Origin: Polynucleobacter duraquae
Lineage (GTDB): Bacteria; Pseudomonadota; Gammaproteobacteria; Burkholderiales; Burkholderiaceae
Length of the DNA stretch: 64,000 nt
Reading direction: 5' to 3'
NCBI RefSeq assembly: GCF_000973625.1
Contig: NZ_CP007501.1
Coordinates: 992,001-1,056,000 of the forward strand
Numbering within the stretch: position 1 is the stretch's first letter; each line of letters begins with the position of its first letter. Below the pieces are notes generated by a model, which was given only the letters and a program-made list of their open reading frames with translations, ran no database searches and was not told the origin of the DNA. Positions 39,782 to 49,995 of the stretch are shown here, piece by piece. The position numbers and the translations under genes are program-made.

Positions 39782-41572
39782 ATGGCCAAAATGAAAGCCG
39801 CAATGGCAGCAGTTCTTGTAATGGAAAAAGAGGGCATCACCACTGCATTTGGTGTTCCTGGAGCCGCTATTAATCCACTTTACGCACAGTTGCGTGAGCG
39901 TCAGTCGATTACTCACATCCTAGCCCGACATGTTGAAGGCGCTTCACACATGGCTGAGGGTTATACAAGAGCTAAAGCAGGCAATATTGGTGTTTGTATC
40001 GGCACTTCCGGCCCAGCTGGAACGGACATGATTACTGGACTGTATTCAGCAAGCGCTGACTCTATTCCTATTCTCTGCATTACTGGACAAGCTCCACGTG
40101 CTCGTCTTTATAAAGAAGATTTTCAGGCTGTTGATATCGAGACGATTTCAAAGCCAGTAACGAAGATGTCTGTCACCGTTCGTGAGCCCGGCTTAGTGCC
40201 ACGAGTTTTCCAACAGGCATTTCATGTGATGCGTTCAGGCCGTCCCGGTCCTGTTTTAATTGATTTGCCGATTGATGTTCAATTAGCTGAAATTGAATTT
40301 GATATCGATACCTATGAGCCATTGCCGGTATACAAACCAGCAGCTAGCCGCAAGCAGATTGAAAAAGCGCTGGAAATGTTAATGTCGGCTAAGAAACCAT
40401 TAATTGTTGCTGGTGGCGGAATTATTAACGCTGATGCAGATGCGCTATTGGTAGAGTTTGCAGAATTGACTGGCATTCCAGTAATTCCAACTCTGATGGG
40501 CTGGGGCACGATTCCGGATGATCATCCACTCATGGCGGGCATGGTTGGACTTCAAACCTCCCACCGTTATGGCAATGCCACCATGCTAGCAAGTGATCTT
40601 GTTTTAGGTATCGGTAACCGCTGGGCTAACCGCCATACAGGATCAATCGATGTGTATTGCAAAGATCGCAAGTTTATTCACGTTGATATTGAGCCAACAC
40701 AAATTGGTCGCGTATTTAACCCCGACTACGGCATTGTTTCAGATGCAAAAGCGGCGCTAGAGTTATTTGTAGAAGTTGCGAAAGAATGGAAAGCAAAAGG
40801 CATGCTCACTAACTATAGTGAGTGGGTTGAGCGCTGCCAGGAGCGTAAGAGCTTGATGCTCCGTAAAACTAACTTTGATAATGTACCTATCAAGCCACAA
40901 CGTGTCTATCAAGAGATGAATTCCGTATTTGGTCGAGATACTATATATGTTTCAACTATTGGCCTGTCACAAATTGCTGGTGGGCAATTCTTGCATGTCT
41001 ATGGCGCTCGTCAATGGATCAACTGCGGTCAAGCTGGTCCCCTTGGCTGGACAATTCCAGCTGCATTAGGTGCATTAGCCTCTGATACAACAAAGACTGT
41101 AGTCGGACTTGCTGGCGATTACGACTTCCAATTCTTGATTGAGGAATTAGCAGTTGGTGCACAATTTAACTTGCCATTAGTCATGGTCTTAGTGAATAAC
41201 AGTTACCTAGGATTAATCCGTCAAGCGCAGCGTGGTTTTGAGATGGATTACTGCGTACAACTAGCCTTTGACAATATCAACGTGGATGATCACAACCTCA
41301 AGGGTTATGGCGTTGATCATGTTCAAGTGGTTGAAGGGCTTGGTTGCAAAGCCATCAGAGTTTCCGATCCAAACAAAATCAATGCTGCATTGATTGAGGC
41401 GCAAAAGATGGCTAAGGAGCATCGTGTTCCAGTAGTAGTGGAGATCATTTTAGAAAAAATCACCAACATTGCTATGGGTACTGAGATTAACAACATCAAT
41501 GAATTTGAAGATATTGATTGCCGTCATCCTGCTGGAACAGAGGGATTAGTGGCTGCCGGCCTTCTTGAGTAA
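39782..41572 (+). CDS. gcl: Glyoxylate carboligase (tartronate-semialdehyde synthase) Gcl
   Basis: A ThDP- and FAD-dependent enzyme that joins two glyoxylate molecules to tartronate semialdehyde with loss of CO2. I chose ATG 39782 because AAAGGAAA lies just upstream (596 residues); the open frame begins at 39707 without conserved sequence. The N-terminal half has [19 protein letters not shown]; Val stands where other ThDP enzymes have the catalytic Glu, a Gcl hallmark. The C-terminal ThDP motif is [13 protein letters not shown], with NNSYLG. It is first in gcl-hyi-glxR. Confidence 0.96.
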   Translation: MAKMKAAMAAVLVMEKEGITTAFGVPGAAINPLYAQLRERQSITHILARHVEGASHMAEGYTRAKAGNIGVCIGTSGPAGTDMITGLYSASADSIPILCITGQAPRARLYKEDFQAVDIETISKPVTKMSVTVREPGLVPRVFQQAFHVMRSGRPGPVLIDLPIDVQLAEIEFDIDTYEPLPVYKPAASRKQIEKALEMLMSAKKPLIVAGGGIINADADALLVEFAELTGIPVIPTLMGWGTIPDDHPLMAGMVGLQTSHRYGNATMLASDLVLGIGNRWANRHTGSIDVYCKDRKFIHVDIEPTQIGRVFNPDYGIVSDAKAALELFVEVAKEWKAKGMLTNYSEWVERCQERKSLMLRKTNFDNVPIKPQRVYQEMNSVFGRDTIYVSTIGLSQIAGGQFLHVYGARQWINCGQAGPLGWTIPAALGALASDTTKTVVGLAGDYDFQFLIEELAVGAQFNLPLVMVLVNNSYLGLIRQAQRGFEMDYCVQLAFDNINVDDHNLKGYGVDHVQVVEGLGCKAIRVSDPNKINAALIEAQKMAKEHRVPVVVEIILEKITNIAMGTEINNINEFEDIDCRHPAGTEGLVAAGLLE

Positions 41573-41634
41573 TCGATTCATTACCTTGAATTTAGCCATG
41601 TATCATCCAATTTGATCGTTATTAAGGAATAGGA

Positions 41635-42414
41635 ATGCCCAAGTTTGCAGCCAACCTCACCATGTTGTTCAACGAAAAACCATTTTTGGAGCGTTTTGCG
41701 CTAGCCAAGATTGGTGGTTTCAAAGCCGTTGAATTTCTATTTCCTTATGCTTTTGAAGCTAGCGAAATCAAATCTGCTTTAGATAACAACGCCTTAAAGT
41801 TGGTATTGCACAACTTACCAGCTGGAGATTGGGACGCAGGGGAGAGGGGTATCGCATGTCACCCAGACCGTGTTGCTGAGTTTCGCTCTGGTGTTGCCAA
41901 AGCGATTGAGTACGCCAGTATTTTGGGCGTACCTCAACTCAACTGCTTAGCAGGAAAGACTCCTGCGGGTGTTGATCCAGCTTTGGTTCATGACACCTTT
42001 GTCAGCAATCTACAGTTTGCCGCTGCTGAGCTGAAGAAGTCTGGATTAAAACTGTTGATTGAGCCAATCAATACCTTTGATATTCCCGGCTTCTATCTTT
42101 CTAAAACTGCCCAAGGCATTGCGATACTGGATGCAGTTGCTGCTGATAATGCATTTTTGCAATACGACATCTACCATGCCCAGCGCATGGAAGGTGAGTT
42201 AGCTAATACGATTCAAAAATACTTTGCTCGAATCGCGCATATTCAGTTAGCGGATAATCCAGGTCGTAATGAGCCTGGTACCGGGGAAATTAACTACAGC
42301 TACTTATTTGATTTATTAACTCGCCTTGGATATACAGGTTATATCGGTTGTGAATATAAACCTTTGAAAACTACTGAGGCTGGCCTACATTGGATGGGTC
42401 AATACGAGCAGTAA
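41635..42414 (+). CDS. hyi: Hydroxypyruvate isomerase Hyi
   Basis: Interconverts hydroxypyruvate and tartronate semialdehyde. It has 259 residues and a TIM-barrel xylose-isomerase-like fold. Recognisable blocks are MLFNEKPFLERFALAK at the start, LLIEPINTFDIPGFYL (metal Glu), DIYHAQRMEG, and IAHIQLADNPGRNEPGTGEI. It lies between gcl and glxR, with 62 bases from gcl, in the standard glyoxylate operon order. Confidence 0.95.
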   Translation: MPKFAANLTMLFNEKPFLERFALAKIGGFKAVEFLFPYAFEASEIKSALDNNALKLVLHNLPAGDWDAGERGIACHPDRVAEFRSGVAKAIEYASILGVPQLNCLAGKTPAGVDPALVHDTFVSNLQFAAAELKKSGLKLLIEPINTFDIPGFYLSKTAQGIAILDAVAADNAFLQYDIYHAQRMEGELANTIQKYFARIAHIQLADNPGRNEPGTGEINYSYLFDLLTRLGYTGYIGCEYKPLKTTEAGLHWMGQYEQ

Positions 42415-42460
42415 TATCAGTTGAGCTACATATCAATAAATAATAATTTAGGAATGAATC

Positions 42461-43357
42461 ATGAGTAAATTAAAAATAGGCTTTGTGGGTTTGGGCATTA
42501 TGGGTACGCCAATGGTAGGGCATTTGATCGCAGCAGGTCATGAGCTGTTTATCAATACCCGCAGCAAAGTTCCAGATGAGTTAGCTAAAACTGCAGCCGT
42601 TCTCTGTGCTTCCCCAGCGGAAGTTGCGACTAAGGCAGAGATCATTATTACGATGGTTCCAGATACTCCTGATGTAGAGAAAGTTCTTTTTGGAGATAAG
42701 GGTATTGCTTCAGGTCTTAGCAAAGGCAAGATCGTCGTTGACATGAGTTCAATCTCTCCCATTTCCACAAAAGATTTTGCAAAGCGCATTAATGATCTGG
42801 GTTGCGAATATCTAGATGCCCCTGTATCTGGTGGCCAATTAGGCGCAAAGGGTGCAAGCCTCACCATCATGGTTGGTGGCAAGCAAGCTATCTTTGACAA
42901 AGTCAAACCTGTATTTGATTTGATGGGAAAAAATATCACCTTAGTTGGTGATAATGGCGCCGGCCAAGTTACTAAAGTAGCCAATCAAATTATTGTTGCC
43001 CTCAATATCGAAGCAGTTGCAGAGGCTTTGGTGTTTGCCTCTAAGGCAGGCGCCGATCCGGCAAAAGTTAGACAAGCCTTAATGGGCGGCTTTGCCAGCT
43101 CAAAAATACTTGAAGTTCATGGTGAGCGCATGATTAATCGTACCTTTGATCCTGGCTTTAGGATTGAACTTCACCAAAAAGATTTAAGTTTGGCCCTCAG
43201 CAGTGCTAAGGCTCTGGGCGTTAGTTTGCCTAATACCGCTAGCGCACAAGAATTATTTAATTCCTGTGCAGCGCATGGTGGAAAATCATGGGATCATTCT
43301 GCTATGGTCAAAGCATTAGAAAAAATGGCTAATTTTGAAATAGGTCAAAAAAGCTAG
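42461..43357 (+). CDS. glxR: 2-hydroxy-3-oxopropionate (tartronate semialdehyde) reductase
   Basis: Reduces tartronate semialdehyde to D-glycerate with NAD(P)H. It has 298 residues and belongs to the beta-hydroxyacid dehydrogenase family: dinucleotide-binding GFVGLGIMGTPMVGHL at the N-terminus, the substrate motif DAPVSGGQLGAKGASL, and the catalytic Lys in GAGQVTKVANQI. It follows hyi in the operon, which makes GlxR/GarR more likely than 3-hydroxyisobutyrate dehydrogenase. A glycerate kinase gene is not present nearby. Confidence 0.94.
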   Translation: MSKLKIGFVGLGIMGTPMVGHLIAAGHELFINTRSKVPDELAKTAAVLCASPAEVATKAEIIITMVPDTPDVEKVLFGDKGIASGLSKGKIVVDMSSISPISTKDFAKRINDLGCEYLDAPVSGGQLGAKGASLTIMVGGKQAIFDKVKPVFDLMGKNITLVGDNGAGQVTKVANQIIVALNIEAVAEALVFASKAGADPAKVRQALMGGFASSKILEVHGERMINRTFDPGFRIELHQKDLSLALSSAKALGVSLPNTASAQELFNSCAAHGGKSWDHSAMVKALEKMANFEIGQKS

Positions 43358-43367
43358 AGGAAGAAGT

Positions 43368-43955
43368 ATGGCAGTAACCTTGGTTGTTTATTTGCATGGC
43401 TTTCGGTCTTCACCAAACTCAACCAAGGCAGTAATGACTGGCGAGGCGGTGAGGGCACTCTCGTCGGAAAGCTATTCTTATGAGTGGTATTGCCCTCAAT
43501 TGCTTGCGTCTCCAAAAGAAAGTCTGGAGATGGTTGTTAAGCACATCAATCAAGCTAAATTTGATCGCATGGTCATCATCGGATCTTCCTTGGGCGGTTT
43601 TTATACCAACTACCTCGCAGAAAAGTATCATTGCAAAGGCATTGCCCTTAATCCTGCCGTTTATGCTGCTAGAGAATTAGAGCCCCATGTTGGCATGATG
43701 ACTGCCTATGACAGCGAAGAGCCCTTTGATTTTAAGGCTGAGTACATCGATGAATTACGTGCATTACAGGTAGATTCAATTACTGATCCCAAGCGCTATT
43801 TTTTAATTGCCGCAAAAGGTGATGAGCTGTTGGACTGGAAAGAGATGGCGGCTTTTTACCCTGGCGCCAATCAACTGATCCTTGAAGGTGGCGATCACGG
43901 AATTTCTGACTACGCCAATCATCTACCTTCAGTAATCGACTTTATCAAGCATTAA
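43368..43955 (+). CDS. YqiA/YcfP-family alpha/beta-hydrolase esterase
   Basis: A 195-residue small alpha/beta hydrolase of the UPF0227/YqiA family. The N-terminal oxyanion-type segment is VVYLHGFRSSPNSTKA, the nucleophile Ser is in IIGSSLGGFYTNYLAEK, and the C-terminal His is in LEGGDHGISDY. It is 10 bases after glxR and could be co-transcribed with the glyoxylate operon, though its role there is unknown. Such enzymes hydrolyse short acyl esters in vitro. Confidence 0.85.
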   Translation: MAVTLVVYLHGFRSSPNSTKAVMTGEAVRALSSESYSYEWYCPQLLASPKESLEMVVKHINQAKFDRMVIIGSSLGGFYTNYLAEKYHCKGIALNPAVYAARELEPHVGMMTAYDSEEPFDFKAEYIDELRALQVDSITDPKRYFLIAAKGDELLDWKEMAAFYPGANQLILEGGDHGISDYANHLPSVIDFIKH

Positions 43956-43964
43956 TCTTTCTTG

Positions 43965-44966
43965 ATGGATGCAATCGGCAATCGGCTTCAATTTGTGCCA
44001 AAAAAATCCCTGTGGATTCTCACTGCTGCAATCTTTCTATCGCTTTTTGGACACCTGATTTTATTTTTTGGGATTCCATTCTTCTCTTTTGGTAGTGCGC
44101 CCCCCATTACCGAAGATCTCATCATGAAGACAGATCTTCGGGTCGAGCCGCCAAAGAAAATCCAAATGACTACGGCGCCAAAGAAAAAAGCATCACCCAA
44201 GCAAACTAACGCAGTATCAGCGGATCCTTTAGCAGATCAGGGGAAAGGAGAGCAGGGTGCACTAGGCAATCAGTCTGGGCAAGCATTTCGCCTTCCTGAA
44301 TCTGGAACGTATTATTTTGATGCCTATGTTGATGGGCAACTCATTCAAGCCGCTCAGCTGGACTGGATTACGGAGGGCAATAATTACCGCTTGTATATCA
44401 ATATACCTTACGCCATCGTCGGCCCTTTTGTTTTTGAATCTAGAGGCACCGTCGACGCCTACGGCATAGCACCATCCATTTACTGGACTCAGCGGGGTAC
44501 AAAACCACCGCGCTATTCTCGCTTTGATCGAGATCAGAGCGGAGGAGGGAAGATGTACTTCTCTGAAAAGCCTGAGTTCACCCCGGATCTACTGCCAGGC
44601 ACTCAAGATCGATTTAGCCTACTTTTTCAACTAGCCTCCTTGCTCAATGGCAGCGACAAGATTGATGAGGCTGGCAGTATTCGAAGCATTCCTGTAGTTG
44701 ACTATGACACTCTCGAGATGTGGCAATTTAAAAGTTATGGCGAGCAAGAATCAGAAGATATTCCAAGCATGGGTAAGGGTGTTAATCGCCATTACGCTTT
44801 GATGCAGCGAGAGAGTAGTAAATTTAAGCGTCAAGTGGATATTTGGCTGGCCAGGGATCTGGATTGGCTTCCAGGCAGAATGCGCTCTATTGAGTCTAAC
44901 GGACGTACCCTGGAGCTTGTATTTAAGCAAAGGGCGCCCATTGATAAATCCAAGCTAGTTAACTGA
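43965..44966 (+). CDS. DUF3108-domain protein, membrane-anchored periplasmic
   Basis: A 333-residue protein of the DUF3108 family, function unknown. I chose ATG 43965; the TTG at 43962 is an alternative start. One N-terminal transmembrane segment spans about residues 15-36 (ILTAAIFLSLFGHLILFFG). A flexible, charged, Pro/Lys-rich linker (residues 50-95) follows, then a beta-rich domain with repeated aromatic strands (TYYFDAYVDGQLIQAAQLDW). It starts about 10 bases after the esterase gene. Confidence 0.75.
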   Translation: MDAIGNRLQFVPKKSLWILTAAIFLSLFGHLILFFGIPFFSFGSAPPITEDLIMKTDLRVEPPKKIQMTTAPKKKASPKQTNAVSADPLADQGKGEQGALGNQSGQAFRLPESGTYYFDAYVDGQLIQAAQLDWITEGNNYRLYINIPYAIVGPFVFESRGTVDAYGIAPSIYWTQRGTKPPRYSRFDRDQSGGGKMYFSEKPEFTPDLLPGTQDRFSLLFQLASLLNGSDKIDEAGSIRSIPVVDYDTLEMWQFKSYGEQESEDIPSMGKGVNRHYALMQRESSKFKRQVDIWLARDLDWLPGRMRSIESNGRTLELVFKQRAPIDKSKLVN

Positions 44967-44999
44967 GCCTAATGGCGACTAAAACTACGACAATCTAAT

Positions 45000-45539
45000 T
45001 TAGAACCCCAAGCCTGATTTAGGGTTTTGATTGGACCTTCCGAGTAAAGCGCCCATCATGGTGTAAAGCGCAGCCCCAGACATGGATACAGCGAAGATTC
45101 CAGAGAAAGAAATAATAATGGGCAGGATCCGCCAGCGCTCAGTCAGAAGGTAATTACCATAGCCAACGGTTGTGTACATCTCGCCGGCAAAATACAGGGT
45201 TTGAAGGTTGGTTGGGAATACCTGTAATCCTAAACAAATATAGGCCCAAGCAATAATTTCAAGTAAGTGAATAACAATAATCAATAAGATGGCAACGAAA
45301 TACGATACAAAGTTGGCACCATAGACCCGTTTATTTTCAAGTTTTTGGTCAATCCAATGAAAAATACCTGCGATTGATAAAACGCTCAAACCATGGAATG
45401 TGAGCATCAAACACGTTAGAAATAACAAAAACCAGATATCGCTATCGCCCATATCCGCATTAATTTCAGCAAAGAGTGTGCTGAAGCTGGGGAGGGAGTT
45501 CAGGCCAGGAAGCTTGTCCAATAAGTTACTAAAAGTCAT
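45000..45539 (-). CDS. Small two-helix potassium-channel-like membrane protein
   Basis: A 179-residue integral membrane protein. The selectivity-filter motif TTVGYGN in a pore-loop context (LYFAGEMYTTVGYGNYLL) supports an Ion_trans_2-type K+ channel pore. Hydrophobic segments lie at about residues 35-58, 76-100, 110-130 and 140-165. No regulatory RCK/TrkA domain is attached, so gating is unknown. A TATAAT -10 candidate lies upstream at 45594-45589 on this strand. It is preceded by an ankyrin gene on the same strand. Confidence 0.8.
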   Translation of the reverse strand: MTFSNLLDKLPGLNSLPSFSTLFAEINADMGDSDIWFLLFLTCLMLTFHGLSVLSIAGIFHWIDQKLENKRVYGANFVSYFVAILLIIVIHLLEIIAWAYICLGLQVFPTNLQTLYFAGEMYTTVGYGNYLLTERWRILPIIISFSGIFAVSMSGAALYTMMGALLGRSNQNPKSGLGF

Positions 45540-45617
45540 CGATGTTATCTGTTAAATCCAGGGATATTTCTTATTTGACATAATAATGATTATACGCATA
45601 GTAAGATATGCCACTTA

Positions 45618-46316
45618 TCAGTGAGTCTTCTTAGGACCGCCAGGATATGGCTGGTTATAGAGCTTTACCCATCGTGACATTAAGCCATCACGAATATCAT
45701 CTTTGCCAAATAATTGGGCAACATCTATAGCCGTATATCCCTCATGATTTCTCATGCGCAAGTCCGCGCCATTATCAAGCAGGTATTTGATTAATTGATC
45801 ATTGCCGGAGCCAATAGACATCATTAATGGCGTAGTCTCGCTCGGACTTAACGCATTAATCTGGGCACCATTGGCCATTAGAAACTGAGTTATTTCTAAA
45901 TGGCCATTGGTGGCAGCGTAGTGAATTGGTGCCCAACCAAGCTTATTTACGGCAGCTTTCTTTTGAAGAACCAAACTCTTGACTAAAGCAAGTTCGCCAT
46001 CAAATGCTGCCAACATGAGCGCATTTTCACCGCTTTTATTAGTCAAATTCACGTCTGTAGCGGGATTGGCAAGCAATAAATCCGTTACCTTGAAGGACTT
46101 ATCCCGTATGGCAAGGATCAACATGGGGGTACCTTTAGGATCCAGCGTATTTGGGGTAACGCCTGCCTTTATTAAAGATCGAACCTCTGAGACGTCATCA
46201 AACTTCGCTGCTTTAGTGAAATCCGTGATCTGGTCAGCAGTTTGTGCGCTGATCAAGCCAGAAAAGCACAATAAATAAACATAAAAAAGATGGGGAAATT
46301 TAAATGAACTTCTCAT
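45618..46316 (-). CDS. Exported ankyrin-repeat protein
   Basis: A 232-residue protein with a signal peptide (residues 1-24, ending SGLISAQ) and about five ankyrin repeats over 30-220, e.g. the GWAPIHYAATNGHLEITQFL and NHEGYTAIDVAQLFG repeats. It is predicted to be periplasmic and to mediate protein binding; no partner can be named. It overlaps tatD by four bases (ATGA-type overlap), so the two are translationally coupled. Confidence 0.85.
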   Translation of the reverse strand: MRSSFKFPHLFYVYLLCFSGLISAQTADQITDFTKAAKFDDVSEVRSLIKAGVTPNTLDPKGTPMLILAIRDKSFKVTDLLLANPATDVNLTNKSGENALMLAAFDGELALVKSLVLQKKAAVNKLGWAPIHYAATNGHLEITQFLMANGAQINALSPSETTPLMMSIGSGNDQLIKYLLDNGADLRMRNHEGYTAIDVAQLFGKDDIRDGLMSRWVKLYNQPYPGGPKKTH

Positions 46317-47101
46317 AACTTTGCTCTATTTATCTGAAAACATTGAAAAAAATTATTTGATGTTTGTTCTGCCAGTAATTCAACAGAGACACCCTTGAGT
46401 TCTGCAACAAATTCACCAACCTTGGAAACCCAGGCCGGCTCATTCGTCTTGCCGCGATAAGGAATTGGGGCCAAATAAGGCGAATCTGTTTCAATCAGCA
46501 TGCGATCCAGAGGAACTTCCCTGCACGTTTCCTGAAGATCCTTGGCGCTCTTAAAAGTCACAATGCCAGAAAACGAAATGTAAAAGCCCATGTCAATAGC
46601 AGCCTTGGCAACTTCAGTGGTTTCTGTAAAGCAATGCATGACACCGCCAATCTGATCAGCGCCCTCTTCTTTGAGAATTCTGAGGGTGTCAGCGGAAGAG
46701 GATCGCGTATGGATGATGAGAGGCTTCTTGGCTGCAATAGCAGCGCGAATGTGCGTTCTAAAGCGCTCCCTCTGCCATTCCATGGATTCATAGCTGCGAT
46801 CGCCCATGCGGAAGTAATCAAGCCCAGTTTCGCCAATCGCAATGATTTTGGGATGCTTTGCTTGCTCGACCAGGAATTCAAAGCTGGGCTCTGGAGTATC
46901 TTCGTAATCCGGATGCACCCCAACCGAGGCATATAAATGAGGATGATCTTCGGCTAGTTTTCGCACCTTAGGAAAGTCTGGAATATCTACTGATATGCAC
47001 AAAGCATGACTCACCTTGCAGGCGGCCATATTCGATAACACCTCAGGTAGGCGGGTTTGAAATTCCGGAAAATCGAGATGGCAATGTGAGTCTATAAACA
47101 T
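46313..47101 (-). CDS. TatD-family metal-dependent hydrolase (YcfH-type)
   Basis: A 262-residue amidohydrolase-fold protein of the TatD/YcfH group, linked to DNA exonuclease activity and 3'-end processing. Metal ligands: DSHCHLDFP at the N-terminus, GETGLDYF, IIHTRSS, VMHCFTE and ETDSPYLAPIPYRGK. The holB-tatD order is common (E. coli tmk-holB-ycfH), and tmk-holB lie just upstream here. It overlaps the ankyrin gene at its end. Confidence 0.93.
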   Translation of the reverse strand: MFIDSHCHLDFPEFQTRLPEVLSNMAACKVSHALCISVDIPDFPKVRKLAEDHPHLYASVGVHPDYEDTPEPSFEFLVEQAKHPKIIAIGETGLDYFRMGDRSYESMEWQRERFRTHIRAAIAAKKPLIIHTRSSSADTLRILKEEGADQIGGVMHCFTETTEVAKAAIDMGFYISFSGIVTFKSAKDLQETCREVPLDRMLIETDSPYLAPIPYRGKTNEPAWVSKVGEFVAELKGVSVELLAEQTSNNFFQCFQINRAKL

Positions 47102-47112
47102 GACTCGCTATT

Positions 47113-48258
47113 TTAGTCTTCAAATACCTGCTGGTACTGAGAAAGCAATGCCTCTAGTTGAATGCGGGTAGCCAGCGGGTGATTTTCATGGCGCCGAGCC
47201 TGAATCAGAGACTTCCAGAAGCGGAGTAGCTTTGGAAGTCGCGCTTGTTGCGCAAGGGTCTTGATGGCAGCCTCATGCTTGGGGTAATAGCGCGGCGCAC
47301 CCATTTGGGCGCAGCATTGCAAATCAGAGACCCACCGCTGCATAGTGGCCAGCAAAACTGAATATCGGGCTTTTTGCGCCTTATCAGCAGCATCCAGCCA
47401 ATTGATTCGAGCGCCCCGCGACATCGCTTGCAATAAATAATTTGATGCCTGAATGGCAATCGCAAGCTCATCCTTCTCATCTTTATTGTGACGCGCAATT
47501 AAGGAGTCTAAAACCGCATAAGGTGCCCCACCCTGCTCGTCATAGATCGACTCGACATCGGCATCACTCATTTTTAAACCAGGAATTGTGCTCAGCTGAG
47601 TGCGCAACCAATTGAGTCCGCTTAATCGATCTGGTCGGGGTGCGGACAGTAAGCGACAGCGAGAACGAATAGTTGGCAACACGCGATCAAGACGATCCGC
47701 CAGCAAAATAAAGATCGTATTTTTGGGGGGCTCTTCAAGAGACTTCAATAAAGTGTTTGCAGAATCTGATCTGAGCATTTCTAAGGGATAAACCAGAATG
47801 ACTCGGTTTCCGCCACGGTGGGTCCCAATAGACAACCCTTCAATTGCACTGCGGGCATCTTCAATAGAAATACTCTTCTTTTCTTTTTTCTCAGGCGCAT
47901 CACCATCGCCATCAGCTTGAATAGCCTTGGATTTTTTTGGGGATTCAGCATCTGAATCATAATCACCCTGCGGCAAAAGCTTGCGATGCGTTTCTGGCAC
48001 TAGCGCAATAAAGTCAGGGTGGTTTCCAGAGTCAAACCACCGACAGGCTTCGCATTGATTGCAAGGCTTGATGGCGGCAGATGTCTCACATAAAAGCGCT
48101 TTAGCCAATTCAATAGAAAACTCAAACTTACCGATACCGGATTGACCATGAATCAGAACTGCATTGGGCAATGCAGCCAAATTCATGCTATCCCAGACAG
48201 GCTCAAGCCATGGCGCTATTTTCTTAACTGACTCATTCGGAAACATCACATCACTCAT
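47113..48258 (-). CDS. holB: DNA polymerase III delta-prime subunit HolB
   Basis: A clamp-loader subunit, 381 residues. A modified P-loop (GQSGIGKFEFS, residues 38-48) and a four-Cys zinc module (Cys57, 66, 69 and 72, near CNQCEACRWF) fit delta-prime. Residues about 91-129 form a charged, Asp/Lys/Glu-rich insertion not seen in E. coli HolB, between the zinc module and the next conserved helix (SIEDARSAIE). It directly follows tmk (stop and start abut) and precedes tatD. Confidence 0.93.
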   Translation of the reverse strand: MSDVMFPNESVKKIAPWLEPVWDSMNLAALPNAVLIHGQSGIGKFEFSIELAKALLCETSAAIKPCNQCEACRWFDSGNHPDFIALVPETHRKLLPQGDYDSDAESPKKSKAIQADGDGDAPEKKEKKSISIEDARSAIEGLSIGTHRGGNRVILVYPLEMLRSDSANTLLKSLEEPPKNTIFILLADRLDRVLPTIRSRCRLLSAPRPDRLSGLNWLRTQLSTIPGLKMSDADVESIYDEQGGAPYAVLDSLIARHNKDEKDELAIAIQASNYLLQAMSRGARINWLDAADKAQKARYSVLLATMQRWVSDLQCCAQMGAPRYYPKHEAAIKTLAQQARLPKLLRFWKSLIQARRHENHPLATRIQLEALLSQYQQVFED

Positions 48259-48897
48259 TTAGAGCTTCATCTTCAATGACTCGAGCTCATGCCAAATAGC
48301 TTCTGGTGTTTGGGTAGCATCGACTAGATAAAAGCGATTTGGATCTGCCTTGGCTCTACGTAAATACTCTTGACGAACTTTTTCAAAAAAATCCAAATCC
48401 ATTTTTTCAAATTTATCGGGCGCCCTTACCTTTGACCTCCTACCTTCAGCAACCGAGCCAGGTAAATCAAAGAGGAAGGTCAAATTAGGTTGAAGCAATG
48501 AACCATCGGGGCGACCTTGAACCCATTTCTCTAGGTCATTTAACTTTGCCAGACTTAAGCCGCGTCCACCCCCTTGATAAGCAAAACTCGCATCAGTAAA
48601 ACGATCAGAAATCACAATCTTTCCTGCTTTCAATGCTGGCTCTATCACTTGTGCAATATGTTCCCGACGAGCGGCAAACATCAGCAGCGCCTCAGTTTCT
48701 AAATTCATTGGCGCCTCAAGTAATAAGGCGCGAAGTTGTTCACCTAATTGAGTGCCACCTGGCTCTCTAGTCATCACAACATCGCGATCAGGGTGCCGCT
48801 GTTTAATCAAGTTGCTAAAAGATTCAATGTGCGTGCTTTTACCCGCGCCATCGATACCTTCGAAGCTAATGAAATAACCTGGAGATTGATCTGTCAT
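48259..48897 (-). CDS. tmk: Thymidylate kinase Tmk
   Basis: Phosphorylates dTMP to dTDP. It has 212 residues: a P-loop in [15 protein letters not shown] near residue 12, the DR(E/Y)-type motif as [16 protein letters not shown], and [18 protein letters not shown]. It belongs to the mltG-tmk-holB-tatD run on the minus strand, matching the E. coli order (yceG-tmk-holB-ycfH). Confidence 0.96.
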   Translation of the reverse strand: MTDQSPGYFISFEGIDGAGKSTHIESFSNLIKQRHPDRDVVMTREPGGTQLGEQLRALLLEAPMNLETEALLMFAARREHIAQVIEPALKAGKIVISDRFTDASFAYQGGGRGLSLAKLNDLEKWVQGRPDGSLLQPNLTFLFDLPGSVAEGRRSKVRAPDKFEKMDLDFFEKVRQEYLRRAKADPNRFYLVDATQTPEAIWHELESLKMKL

Positions 48898-48902
48898 AAC
48901 GA

Positions 48903-49946
48903 TTACTGTGGCTTTGCTTGAGTGGAAGAATTGCGTTTACGTTGAAATTGATCAACTGCGCTTTCATGCTCTTTATAGGTTTTGGAGAAATGGCTAGTGC
49001 CATCGCCACGCGCCACAAAATACACCGCATCACTTTTTGCCGGATGAATCACAGCAAGGAGGGACTCCTTACTCGGCATAGCTATTGGCGTTGGTGGCAA
49101 ACCCTTGTTCATATAAGTATTGTAGGGACTGTCCTTGCGCAAATCTGCTTTTCGAAGATTGCCATCAAATTTAGGGCCAATTCCGTAAATGACGGTTGGA
49201 TCGGTCTGTAAAGGCATCTTCAAATTGAGGCGGTTAACGAAAACCGCTGAGACCAAAGACCTATCGCTTGAGCGCCCCGTCTCTTTTTCCACAATTGAGG
49301 CCAAGATCAGCAGCTCATAAGGAGTTTTTAAGGGTGTGGCAGGGTCCCTTTGCTCCCAAGCAGTATTTAGCTGCTTTTGCATGGCTTTGGAGGCCCTTCG
49401 ATAGATTGAAGTATCTGAATCATCTGGGTCAAAAATATAGGTATCTGGATAAAAGAGCCCTTCATCGCCTGGGTAATTGAGTCCAAGGGTCATCAACAGC
49501 TCTTTGGAGCTCATACCTTTAGTTTGATGAATTAGCGCGGGATGTTGATCAATCAGGTTTCTCAGTTGCCATATGGTCATACCGGGAATGATGGCTACAC
49601 TCTCTCTAACTCGATCACCACGGGCTATCTGCAACAAGATATTTCCTAAGCTGGCGCGAGGAGCTAACAGATAGGTTCCCGGTTTTAACTTAGAGCCAAC
49701 TAAAAGTGCTCTTGCTGCCACTTGTAAGGTAAATACATTTGTAAATACTCCCTGCTCTGATAACTGACCTGCAATTGCAGATAGGCCAGATTGGGGAGTG
49801 ATCTTGACTTTGTAGGCAGATCCCTTATCAACATTTGATGTGGCAGGAACAACTGGCCATAGAAAGATGGCTCCGTACAATATCAGCGGTAAGGAAATGA
49901 AGATGAGGGTACAGAATTTCCACACCCCACCTTTTGAGGAATTCAT
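48903..49946 (-). CDS. mltG: Endolytic murein transglycosylase MltG
   Basis: Cleaves nascent peptidoglycan glycan strands at the inner membrane. I use ATG 49946 (347 residues, close to E. coli's 340), which places one transmembrane segment at about 10-31 ([20 protein letters not shown]). In-frame ATGs at 49976 and 49997 are alternatives; none has a clear RBS. The LysM-like part precedes the catalytic domain, which has the catalytic Glu in SIVEKETGR and the motif [12 protein letters not shown]. Upstream of tmk in a conserved order. Confidence 0.92.
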   Translation of the reverse strand: MNSSKGGVWKFCTLIFISLPLILYGAIFLWPVVPATSNVDKGSAYKVKITPQSGLSAIAGQLSEQGVFTNVFTLQVAARALLVGSKLKPGTYLLAPRASLGNILLQIARGDRVRESVAIIPGMTIWQLRNLIDQHPALIHQTKGMSSKELLMTLGLNYPGDEGLFYPDTYIFDPDDSDTSIYRRASKAMQKQLNTAWEQRDPATPLKTPYELLILASIVEKETGRSSDRSLVSAVFVNRLNLKMPLQTDPTVIYGIGPKFDGNLRKADLRKDSPYNTYMNKGLPPTPIAMPSKESLLAVIHPAKSDAVYFVARGDGTSHFSKTYKEHESAVDQFQRKRNSSTQAKPQ

Positions 49947-49995
49947 AAAAAGACTTTTCTGAAATTTTCTGCTCATCAAGCTATGATAAAAGCTC

